The notes beneath the pieces are model-generated. The model was not told where the DNA came from. It did no database searches and was given only the letters and a program-made list of their open reading frames with translations. 64,000 nucleotides of DNA from JACKHO01 sp041398745 (GTDB lineage Bacteria; Planctomycetota; Planctomycetia; Planctomycetales; Planctomycetaceae): assembly GCA_041398745.1 (NCBI GenBank), contig JAWKUB010000011.1, forward strand, positions 1 to 64,000, given 5' to 3'. This document shows, piece by piece, positions 17,834 to 25,304 of this stretch. The position numbers were made by a program, and so were the translations under genes. Within the stretch, counting starts at the first letter, position 1, and each line of letters starts with the position of its first letter.

Positions 17834-19165
17834 ATGTCAGGCTCTTCTCACACTTCCGGATTACGTCCCACAACTCCCGGGGAGTTGCTGGCCAAGATTG
17901 AAACGAGCCAAATCCTCGCCCCCTCACATTTCAACAGATTGCAGGCGAACGTTCTGAATCGTACCTGGAAGTCGACACGGGCATTCGGCAAATGGCTGAT
18001 TGAACGGCAAGTCCTCACACGTTGGCAGACACAACAGTTGCTCGAAGGGACTAACGCATTTTTTGTTGCGGGATTCAAACTCCTGGAGAAAGTTGACCGC
18101 GATACTCAAAGTGTGACGTTCGTCGCCGAAGATGTTCGCAGGCAAAGATTAGTTCGACTCATCGTCACTCGCGAACACCCAGTCCCACCCGTTGTCAGTG
18201 ATTGGCCGTCAGGCGTCTCCCACCCCAGGCTGATTCAGTTTCTTCGCCAGGGGCCATGCCACAAAGAGGATGACATCACCTTAATCGCAACGGATTACGA
18301 AGACGGACCGACCTGTCACCAGTTGCTCGAACAGGGAAAGCGATTTCATGTGGCCGAAGCGACGACTGTCGTCTCGCAGTTGTTCGACCTCATTCAGGCT
18401 TTGCAGCCGCCGGTTGTTTGTGAGCCACTCTCCCCCAACGAATTCCACGTCAGCGAGCATGGCCACGTTCGCTGGAGGGGATTTCGCCCCCCAACTGGGA
18501 ATGCTTCGCCGACCCCGTACGGTGCACAGCCCATTCCCTGGAGCCTGCAACTCATTTCCCTGTTCCTGAAGTTGATGGGAACGAGACTGGAGAATCAGTC
18601 GCTCAGCCAAAACTTGTTGTCAGAGCAACTCAGAAAACAGTCCGCAGATATTCCGGAAGATGTGCTCAAGGCACTTCATCACCTTCTCCAGACAGATGAG
18701 TTTCCGCGCGATGAGAATCCATTCCACCCCTTCGTCACGCTGTTGCGATGGAAACCGGAGTCTGTCTCTAGCCACTTACGACGCAACGTTCTGAACAACT
18801 TCCTGCGTCGTTCTCCAGAATGGCGTCTCCTCAGGCCAACGACGACCTGCATGAGTGATTTGCTTCGCATAACTGAACCGCAAGATAAGTCACCGCAAAA
18901 CGAATTCGTCGAGCCGCCCGTTTCCAGTCCTCCGTCAGCGTACGAAGGCAAACGGCTCTCACGGCGGCACGGAGGACATCCCAAATACGGAGCGTGGACC
19001 ATTTCTGCGTCGGTCCTGACACTGAGTTTTCTCGTGGCACTTGCTGTCTGGCTTCTGCGTCTGACGCCACACGCCGAGGCACCCGTGTCCACCGGGACAG
19101 GTGCGTCGGACAAGCAGCCAACCGAAGGCAAACCTCAATCTGAGAACAAGTTACAGCCAGACTGA
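17834..19165 (+). CDS. Degenerate kinase-like membrane protein (pseudokinase)
   Basis: The start ATG at 17834 (MSGSSHTSGLRP) is chosen because the frame upstream is antisense-like filler over the kinase gene. 443 aa. The N-terminus (LLAKIETSQIL... WLIERQVLTRWQTQQLLEGTN) is the leader that normally precedes planctomycete kinase domains. FFVAGFKLLEKVDRDTQSVTFVAEDVRRQRLVRLIV then aligns with 'YKLLEKLGxGGMGxVYxAxxxxxxxxVALKV'. The Gly loop is gone, Lys is replaced by Arg, and no HRD or DFG motif is seen. A single membrane helix lies near the end (WTISASVLTLSFLVALAVWLL), with a ~35-residue polar tail. It probably acts as a regulator or scaffold for the kinase encoded upstream; this is inference. 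Confidence 0.65.
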   Translation: MSGSSHTSGLRPTTPGELLAKIETSQILAPSHFNRLQANVLNRTWKSTRAFGKWLIERQVLTRWQTQQLLEGTNAFFVAGFKLLEKVDRDTQSVTFVAEDVRRQRLVRLIVTREHPVPPVVSDWPSGVSHPRLIQFLRQGPCHKEDDITLIATDYEDGPTCHQLLEQGKRFHVAEATTVVSQLFDLIQALQPPVVCEPLSPNEFHVSEHGHVRWRGFRPPTGNASPTPYGAQPIPWSLQLISLFLKLMGTRLENQSLSQNLLSEQLRKQSADIPEDVLKALHHLLQTDEFPRDENPFHPFVTLLRWKPESVSSHLRRNVLNNFLRRSPEWRLLRPTTTCMSDLLRITEPQDKSPQNEFVEPPVSSPPSAYEGKRLSRRHGGHPKYGAWTISASVLTLSFLVALAVWLLRLTPHAEAPVSTGTGASDKQPTEGKPQSENKLQPD

Positions 19166-19246
19166 TATTTCCCTCTTGGTCGCAATTACCAAGTCAGCGT
19201 AGAATTGCGGTAACGCGGGCCACAACTCATATTCGGGTGCCAAACA

Positions 19247-19597
19247 ATGGCGTTAACAGAAACCGACCGCCAACTTATTTCTCAGTGCCTGGCTCGTGAG
19301 CCCGGTGCCTGGGAAGGGCTTGTGGACCGCTTTCTCGGCGTGTTCATTCATGTTATTCAGCACACAGCTCACGCTCACAGTGTGGCCGTTCGACCTGCCG
19401 ACGTTGAAGACCTGTGCAGCGAAATTTTCGTGACGCTCATGGCCAATAACTTTGCAGTGCTCCGCCACTTCCGAGGCAACAGTGCCTTGGCGACGTACCT
19501 CACGGTCATCGCCCGAAGAATTGTCGTCCACAGCCTTTCGCGCCGACGCAAAGCAGAAGCGATGGGCCACGTCATCGCGGGTTCACCTGCCGGCTAG
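19247..19597 (+). CDS. Short ECF-sigma-like protein containing only the region 2 part
   Basis: 116 aa, start ATG 19247. ADVEDLCSEIFVTLMANNF, then LRHFRGNSALATYLTVIARRIVVHSLSRRRKAE, matches sigma-70 region 2 (core binding and -10 recognition) of planctomycete ECF-like proteins. The protein stops right after the region 2 helices; region 4 (-35 recognition) is absent. The stop is one base away from the stop of the convergent SGNH gene, so there is no room for more. It follows the kinase pair in the same direction (81-bp gap), so it may be a signalling output. Whether it can direct transcription without region 4 is unknown. Confidence 0.75.
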   Translation: MALTETDRQLISQCLAREPGAWEGLVDRFLGVFIHVIQHTAHAHSVAVRPADVEDLCSEIFVTLMANNFAVLRHFRGNSALATYLTVIARRIVVHSLSRRRKAEAMGHVIAGSPAG

Positions 19598-19598
19598 A

Positions 19599-20777
19599 TT
19601 AGTTCACGACGAAATGCAGAACGCGGGCGGCGGTTCCGTTGCTTTGTTCGTTGTGTGTGGCTGCCACGCTCACTTCCACGGAATGTTCACCCGGTGTGAG
19701 ATCAGCTGCGAACATGACGGTCCGAGGATAGTGCAATCCCTTGCTGAACCGGTGGTACAATTCCACGGTCACTGGATCACCGCCGTCGATGCGAATTTCG
19801 AGTTGACCCGCATCAGGCCCAGCCAGCACATAGGCACCGACTGCCGTCCCGGAGAACTGAAACTGAAGTTTTGACTGCGGCCGCGTTGCCACGAACAATT
19901 GCTCTTTGGTGAAACGTGCGCGGCTTGACCCCGGAATGCTCTTCCAGTCCGGCACCTCGCGTTGCCAGCGAGAACTTAATTCCACGTCATCTGTTGGTAG
20001 GAACCGACCATGCACATACGACTTTTCATCGAGCAGTTCCGGCAGCTGGTGTTTGACCGGCGTGGCATCTGACGGCAGAGGGGACTTCCAGCACTCGGCC
20101 AACAAGTTTTCAATGAGTCCGGCGGCAATTTGATTTCCACGTGGGGCGGGATGCACGCCTCCGTACTCTTTCCACGTCAGCTTCCCTGCCGTAATTCGCT
20201 CCGCAACTTCCCGGGCATGATGCGAAGTTGTCACGGCATAATGCTCGGCAACCTGCTCATGCGCGGCCATGCTCAGCGGTTCTTTTCCTTCCTGAAGTTT
20301 GGCGAGCATGCCTTCATTGACGAAGTAGGTGATGACAACGTCAGCGTGAGGATTGTGTTCAAAGATTTGCCGCAGAATTCCCTCCATGCCACGACGACAT
20401 TCACGAGCCGCGTGGGCCGCATCCTGGTCGTCGTTGACGGCAAACTCGAGAAAGAACAAATCCACCGGTCCTTTCGAGAGCACATCATGCGACAGTCGAA
20501 ACGCGCCCGTTGTGGAACAGGTGGAAGAAATCCCGGCATCGGTGAAGGTGAACTTCGTCTCGGGAAAACGCTGTTTGAGGAATTCAGTCACCAGCGGGCG
20601 ATAGCCGTTCATTTCGGTAATCGACCCGCCCATGAAGGCGACGTGCCCGACGCGTTCGCGCTCAAACTTCAGGCGGCAGTTCTGGAACTCTCCCCGCTGA
20701 TGCACATTCTTCGGCACCTCAGCCACTCCGGCTGAGGCGAACAACATTATGGCACAAGTCAACAGGCGGGTTCGCAT
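19599..20777 (-). CDS. Secreted SGNH/GDSL-type hydrolase
   Basis: 392 aa with a signal peptide (MRTRLLTCAIMLFASAGVAE). HVAFMGGSITEMNGYRPLV is the GDS-like block I with the nucleophile Ser, FFLEFAVND the block III Asn, and KEYGGVHPAPRGNQIAAGLI the block V with catalytic His. These enzymes cleave ester bonds such as acetyl or acyl groups on carbohydrates. A C-terminal ~130-residue beta-rich part (from about FLPTDDVELSSRWQ) resembles an accessory sandwich domain. Start ATG 20777. The substrate is unknown. Transcribed alone. Confidence 0.85.
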   Translation of the reverse strand: MRTRLLTCAIMLFASAGVAEVPKNVHQRGEFQNCRLKFERERVGHVAFMGGSITEMNGYRPLVTEFLKQRFPETKFTFTDAGISSTCSTTGAFRLSHDVLSKGPVDLFFLEFAVNDDQDAAHAARECRRGMEGILRQIFEHNPHADVVITYFVNEGMLAKLQEGKEPLSMAAHEQVAEHYAVTTSHHAREVAERITAGKLTWKEYGGVHPAPRGNQIAAGLIENLLAECWKSPLPSDATPVKHQLPELLDEKSYVHGRFLPTDDVELSSRWQREVPDWKSIPGSSRARFTKEQLFVATRPQSKLQFQFSGTAVGAYVLAGPDAGQLEIRIDGGDPVTVELYHRFSKGLHYPRTVMFAADLTPGEHSVEVSVAATHNEQSNGTAARVLHFVVN

Positions 20778-20835
20778 TGTTCTTCTCGTGGTACATCATC
20801 TGAGGGTTGAGTGATGACCAAATGAGCCTTTGAGA

Positions 20836-20855
20836 CTCTCAACCATCTCAACCCC
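20836..20855 (-). repeat. Partial copy of dispersed repeat family B
   Basis: TCTCAACCATCTCAACCCCA matches the GGTTGAGATGGTTGA end of family B only. It lies between the SGNH hydrolase start and the end of glyA. Confidence 0.45.
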
Positions 20856-20899
20856 ACTGTGTCATCAGTGGCGTTGTCGATCACAGATCATCGATCGAA

Positions 20900-22156
20900 T
20901 CAGGAAATGCCTGGCACAGGAAACGCCAGTGCAAAGTCAGCGACCTCAGCGCGAATGACGGACAGGGCGGCTGGATCATCGTGCTTACTCAGAGCCTTGA
21001 GAATCCAGGCACCGACTGATTCCATTTCCGTTTCTCGGAAGCCGCGCGTCGTCAGAGCGGCCGTACCAATCCTGATTCCACTGGGGTCAAGCGGCTTGCG
21101 CTTGTCGAATGGAATCATGTTTTTGTTCACGGTAATTCCCGCCTCATCCAATGCGTGCTCAGCAACCTTGCCGGTGAGGCCAATGGTCGTCACATCGCAC
21201 AGCATCAGGTGGTTGTCGGTTCCGCCGCTGGCCAGCTGAATTCCACCAGCCATGAGCGTTTCTGCCAGCACGCGGGCATTGGCCACAATTTGTTGAGCAT
21301 AGGCCTTGAAGGAGGGCTGCATGGCTTCCAGGAAGCAGACAGCTTTCGCGGCAATAATGTGCTCCAGTGGTCCACCCTGCAATCCGGGGAACACGGTTTT
21401 GTCGAGCGCCTTGGCGTGTTCTTCACGGCACAGCACAAATCCCGAACGTGGTCCACGCAGCGTCTTGTGAGACGTTGATGTAACAAAGTCAGCCACTTCG
21501 ACGGGGTTGTTGTGAATCCCACCAGCAACAAGGCCGGCATAGTGAGCCATGTCGACCATGAGTAGTGCGCCGACTTCCTTCGCGATTTCGGCAAACTTGG
21601 GATGATCGATTTCACGAGGATAAGCACTCGCACCGGCGACAATCATTTTTGGCTTGTGCTCACGTGCCAGCTTCGCGACCTGATCGAAGTCGATGCGATG
21701 ATCGGACTCACGCACACCGTAAGCCAGGACGTTGTACAACTGCCCCGAAAAGTTCAGCGACATGCCGTGAGTGAGGTGTCCGCCGTGGGCGAGGTCCATC
21801 GCGAGAATGGTATCGCCGGGCTTCAGCACAGAGAAATACGCAGCCATATTCGCCTGCGAACCAGCGTGCGGCTGCACGTTGGCATGCTCAGCACCGAATA
21901 GTTTCTTAGCGCGGTCGCGTGCCAGTGACTCGATGACATCCACATGCTCGCAGCCACCGTAGTACCGGCGACCGGGATATCCCTCGGCGTATTTGTTGGT
22001 CAGAATGGTGCCAGCGGCCTGCTGAATGGCGGCACTCGTGTAGTTCTCAGAGGCAATGAGTTCCAGCCCCTTGACCTGACGCACTTCTTCCAGCTTCAGG
22101 GCATCCCAGATTTCCTTATCCGTGCTTTGCAGCGGTGACATCTTTGACTCTGACAT
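20900..22156 (-). CDS. glyA: Serine hydroxymethyltransferase
   Basis: The start at 22156 (MSESKMSPLQSTDKEIWDAL) is chosen; a Met five codons later is also possible, and the longer open frame upstream lacks family sequence. 418 aa, the usual length. LELIASENYTSAAI, GYPGRRYYGGCE, NVQPHAGSQANMA and VDMAHYAGLVAGG are SHMT signatures. VTSTSHKTLRGPRSG contains the PLP-binding Lys. It interconverts serine and glycine, loading tetrahydrofolate with a one-carbon unit. No glycine riboswitch was recognised in its leader. Cytoplasmic, transcribed alone. Confidence 0.97.
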   Translation of the reverse strand: MSESKMSPLQSTDKEIWDALKLEEVRQVKGLELIASENYTSAAIQQAAGTILTNKYAEGYPGRRYYGGCEHVDVIESLARDRAKKLFGAEHANVQPHAGSQANMAAYFSVLKPGDTILAMDLAHGGHLTHGMSLNFSGQLYNVLAYGVRESDHRIDFDQVAKLAREHKPKMIVAGASAYPREIDHPKFAEIAKEVGALLMVDMAHYAGLVAGGIHNNPVEVADFVTSTSHKTLRGPRSGFVLCREEHAKALDKTVFPGLQGGPLEHIIAAKAVCFLEAMQPSFKAYAQQIVANARVLAETLMAGGIQLASGGTDNHLMLCDVTTIGLTGKVAEHALDEAGITVNKNMIPFDKRKPLDPSGIRIGTAALTTRGFRETEMESVGAWILKALSKHDDPAALSVIRAEVADFALAFPVPGIS

Positions 22157-22592
22157 AATTGGCTCAATAGGTTGACAATGCCGGGCCACCAGAATCTGAG
22201 GGGATTCGGTTCGCTCAATGAGCGAAAAGGCCGCCGAACGAATATGAGGAGTTTGTCCTCCTCCATGATTTGGTGCTGCGATTGAAGAGTTCTCTGGCAC
22301 GCAGGACCTTAAGGTGAGTTTTATAGTGGTCGCTTTACCCAAAGACCACCGTCCCAGCCCACCGAACAGAGCTTCGGCGGCGATGATTCACCCCGTCACG
22401 CTTCCATGAATCTTGGCTGGTGCAATGGCTAGGCGTCATAAACCGTCACTTGTTCATCCACTTGGGGGTTTTCCGAATGCCGTTCCGCTGGAAATTCCAC
22501 GCGACGCACAATATACTGGGGGATTCGAATTCACCACGAGCTGGCCGCTTTTGGCCGTAAGCCGTTGTAGTCAAAGAGGTTGGTTAGAAACA
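22157..22592. other. Divergent intergenic region between glyA and the 55-aa gene
   Basis: 436 bp with no convincing gene. Two small dyads are visible: GTGGTC/GACCAC at 22326-22349 and CCGAA/TTCGG at 22362-22377. No known riboswitch (glycine, SAM) could be recognised by eye. Confidence 0.45.
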
Positions 22593-22760
22593 ATGGACCG
22601 CTCAAAAACGAAAATCGACGTTAAGACAGCCCTTGCAGAAAAGTACGAACGCCTGTCCCGTAACGCTGGAAGTGCTCCCAAGCGTCGCAAATATGCATTC
22701 GACGCCCTGCGGTATCGCCGCCAGGTCGAGCAAATGCAGCGCGAGCAGCCAAACGGCTAG
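22593..22760 (+). CDS. Small basic protein of unknown function upstream of mtnA
   Basis: 55 aa from ATG 22593 (MDRSKTKIDVKTALAEKYER); the same frame extends upstream to 22413 but with low-quality sequence. It is rich in Lys, Arg and Gln and predicted mostly helical (VKTALAEKYERLSRNAGSAP, DALRYRRQVEQMQREQ). It ends 30 bp before mtnA in the same direction, so the two are probably co-transcribed. No family is recognised; it could be an RNA- or ribosome-associated protein, but nothing shows this. Confidence 0.55.
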   Translation: MDRSKTKIDVKTALAEKYERLSRNAGSAPKRRKYAFDALRYRRQVEQMQREQPNG

Positions 22761-22790
22761 TCCGACCATCACAATTCGGAGAGCAGTAAC

Positions 22791-23864
22791 ATGAACTCGC
22801 CCGCCAGCCAGCCGTTACGCTCTGTTCGGTGGTCCGGTGATGCCTCCGGGTCGTTGATCTTGGTTGACCAGACCCTCATTCCTTTGGAAACGAAGGAACT
22901 CGACCTGCGCACGGTCGAAGAGGTCTGGGAAGCGATTAAAATGCTGCGAGTCCGTGGGGCTCCTGCGATTGGCTGCGCCGCTGCGTACGGCGTTGTCGTC
23001 GGCGCGCAAACCCACATTAGTTCACCGCGCGACGCATTCCTCGCCCGAGTTGCTGAAGTTTGTGACTATCTGGCCGAGAGCCGTCCGACGGCAGTGAATT
23101 TGTTCTGGGCTCTGGACCGCATGCGGGCAGTTGCCACTGCTTCCACGCTGGAAACGCCGCAGGAACTGCTCCAGGAACTGCTCGACACGGCACGTACCAT
23201 TGAAACGGAAGACCGTGAGATGTGTGCCGCCATTGGGCGTCACGGTGCCGCACTTCTGCCGGACAACATTGGAATTCTCACCCACTGTAACGCTGGCGGA
23301 TTGGCCACTGCCGGTGATGGAACGGCACTTGCCATTATGTTTGAGGCGGCGGCCCAAGGGAAAAACATCCACGTCTACGCCGACGAAACCCGCCCACTGC
23401 TGCAGGGTGCCCGGCTGACCACCTGGGAACTCATGCAGCGGAATGTTCCCGTCACACTCATTTGCGATTCCATGGCCGGCTGGGCGATGAAAGAAGGCCG
23501 CGTGCAGGCCGTTATTACCGGGGCCGACCGCATTGCCGCCAACGGCGATTCCGCCAACAAAATCGGGACGTACAGCGTGGCCCTGCTTGCGAAGGCTCAC
23601 GGAATTCCATTCTACATCGCCGCCCCTTCGAGTACGTTTGACCTCTCACTGGAAACCGGTGAAGACATTCCCATCGAAGAACGGAATCCCGAAGAAATCA
23701 CGCACGGATTCGGCCGCCAGACAGCCCCCACCGGAGTCGCCGTCTACAACCCCGCCTTCGACGTCGTCCCCGCCTCGCATATTCAAGGCATTGTGACCGA
23801 AAAGGGTGTCATTTCACCCGTCACCACCGAAAACGTCCGGGCTCTGCTTGGCAGCAGCGGGTAG
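22791..23864 (+). CDS. mtnA: Methylthioribose-1-phosphate isomerase
   Basis: 357 aa, start ATG 22791 with GGAG about ten bases upstream. The family motifs are LRVRGAPAIGCAAAYG (substrate loop), LTHCNAGGLATAGDGTAL with Cys166, and ITGADRIAANGDSANKIGTY with Asp246; these two residues are catalytic in MtnA. It converts methylthioribose-1-phosphate to methylthioribulose-1-phosphate in the methionine salvage pathway. No other salvage genes (mtnB, C, D) are nearby. The protein belongs to the eIF2B-alpha-like superfamily, but these motifs are specific to MtnA. Confidence 0.95.
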   Translation: MNSPASQPLRSVRWSGDASGSLILVDQTLIPLETKELDLRTVEEVWEAIKMLRVRGAPAIGCAAAYGVVVGAQTHISSPRDAFLARVAEVCDYLAESRPTAVNLFWALDRMRAVATASTLETPQELLQELLDTARTIETEDREMCAAIGRHGAALLPDNIGILTHCNAGGLATAGDGTALAIMFEAAAQGKNIHVYADETRPLLQGARLTTWELMQRNVPVTLICDSMAGWAMKEGRVQAVITGADRIAANGDSANKIGTYSVALLAKAHGIPFYIAAPSSTFDLSLETGEDIPIEERNPEEITHGFGRQTAPTGVAVYNPAFDVVPASHIQGIVTEKGVISPVTTENVRALLGSSG

Positions 23865-23878
23865 GCATCCGACCACGT

Positions 23879-23904
23879 GGTGGCACAGACATTTCTGTCT
23901 GTGA
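23879..23904 (+). repeat. Hairpin repeat family C copy
   Basis: GGTGGCACAGACATTTCTGTCTGTGA. The arms ACAGACA/TGTCTGT form a tight hairpin. It lies just downstream of mtnA, between convergent genes, where it could act as a terminator-like structure. Confidence 0.75.
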
Positions 23905-23984
23905 TTTAGATAGGCGTGGCCATGCGTGTTCACCACGCCCGTCGTGCCTTCGGGCGTGCCACACAACTGCTCCTGCGGGCCGCT

Positions 23985-25112
23985 CTACTCACTCAGGATT
24001 TCAACGTTGGCTCGTGGTACGGTGACGACATCACCGCCGGCGGTTTGCAGCTGGACAATGCGGGCCTTTGAGCCTGAACCGAGTACTTCCGGTTCGGCGG
24101 GCATGGCGGCGACCTCAGCAAGGACGCCGAAGTAGGGATCGCGTATGATGCGGACCTTGGCCCCGACTTCCAGTGCACCACCACCGACGCGTGCGGCCGT
24201 GTCATTTGCGGGTTTGCCGTCGTGCCAGGGGATGACAATTTCGGGGCGCAGTACGCCCGCTCGAATTTGTGTTGCCCCGTTGACCGCCGCCGCTGCTCCT
24301 GCTCGTTCCTGAAACAGTGAGAACGTCCGGTTCGCCATGGCGATGTCACCAAAGCCTTCGGTGATGATGAGCGTAATTCCCAACTGTTCGGTGCCGGTAA
24401 TGGCGACGCCCAAATCGTAGCCGAGGATTTGCTTGAGGTCATGGTCGTCGATTCCGCCAGCGACGAGTGCGGAGACGCCGCACTCAATGGCTTTCTCGAC
24501 TGTTTCGCCGTGCATGCGTCCGCCGCCAATGACAATTTGGCCGCGCATGTCAGGCGTAATGTGTCCGGGCGTCAAATCTTCGTCAGGACCTTTTGCGACC
24601 ACTCGAATGGTGCCGTACGTTTCACCACCAATGCCGAAAATTCCCTGAATGAACGTGGCGGTCGACTGCATGACGCAGCCTTCCTCGCCCACGATTTCGA
24701 CGACTTCGCCGCTGGTAAACGCCTTCACCTCGACGAGAATGGGCTCGCCACGCAGAATGAGTTGTCCCGTAACGTTGGACACGGCTTCAATGGTACCGGA
24801 CACCGGGGCGTGATACGTCGATTTGAACAGCCCGAAAATTCCATCGGTCCGGGCGAGTGCTTCTCCCGCCTCGACCCGTTCGCCCCCCTTCTTCAGCAGG
24901 ACGCGCGGCACTTCCGCAGGTGGAACGCCCAAAACATTTGCCAGGTTGACCGGCGTCACCGTCCCTGGCTGCTGTGTGCGGGCGACGACATCTTCGGCCC
25001 CTAGAACGTCGCCGAGCTTCACCAACACCTCGCCCGGAATCGGCAACAGCCGACTGGTGCGATAGGTTGTACGTTCCCGAACCTGTAATCCCGGCGTGTA
25101 AGCCTGCGCCAT
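23985..25112 (-). CDS. Conserved protein of unknown function with barrel-sandwich and KOW-like parts
   Basis: 375 aa, no signal peptide or membrane helix, so probably cytoplasmic. The N-terminal ~120 residues contain repeated 'LPIPGEVLVKLGDVLGAEDVVA' and 'YHAPVSGTIEAVSNVTGQLI' patterns. These resemble biotinyl/lipoyl-type barrel-sandwich hybrids (as in RnfC or HlyD) but lack a modifiable Lys motif. A Gly-rich middle (GQIVIGGGRMHGETVEKAIECGVSALVAGGIDD) may bind a nucleotide or ligand. Near the C-terminus, GALEVGAKVRIIRDPYFGVLAEV reads like a KOW motif. No enzyme family is recognised. Start ATG 25112. Confidence 0.6.
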   Translation of the reverse strand: MAQAYTPGLQVRERTTYRTSRLLPIPGEVLVKLGDVLGAEDVVARTQQPGTVTPVNLANVLGVPPAEVPRVLLKKGGERVEAGEALARTDGIFGLFKSTYHAPVSGTIEAVSNVTGQLILRGEPILVEVKAFTSGEVVEIVGEEGCVMQSTATFIQGIFGIGGETYGTIRVVAKGPDEDLTPGHITPDMRGQIVIGGGRMHGETVEKAIECGVSALVAGGIDDHDLKQILGYDLGVAITGTEQLGITLIITEGFGDIAMANRTFSLFQERAGAAAAVNGATQIRAGVLRPEIVIPWHDGKPANDTAARVGGGALEVGAKVRIIRDPYFGVLAEVAAMPAEPEVLGSGSKARIVQLQTAGGDVVTVPRANVEILSE

Positions 25113-25304
25113 GACGTGTCCTTATGGGGTGATGTCAATCCGTTTTCCAGAAACTCGTGCGGAGAGTTTAGCCCGGTCAGGGGCTACACAGCAACGCGCG
25201 CTCGTTGGTGTCAGCCTTCGCTGCATCCCTTTTTTGAGCGGTGGGAGATACACTGACAACCTGCGAAATCTGAGTTTCACACACTTTCTTGAAGGACGAC
25301 ACCA

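Noticed and set aside
22157..22592. Glycine or SAM riboswitch before glyA or mtnA
   Set aside because: No conserved core of either class could be found by eye; only small dyads are present.
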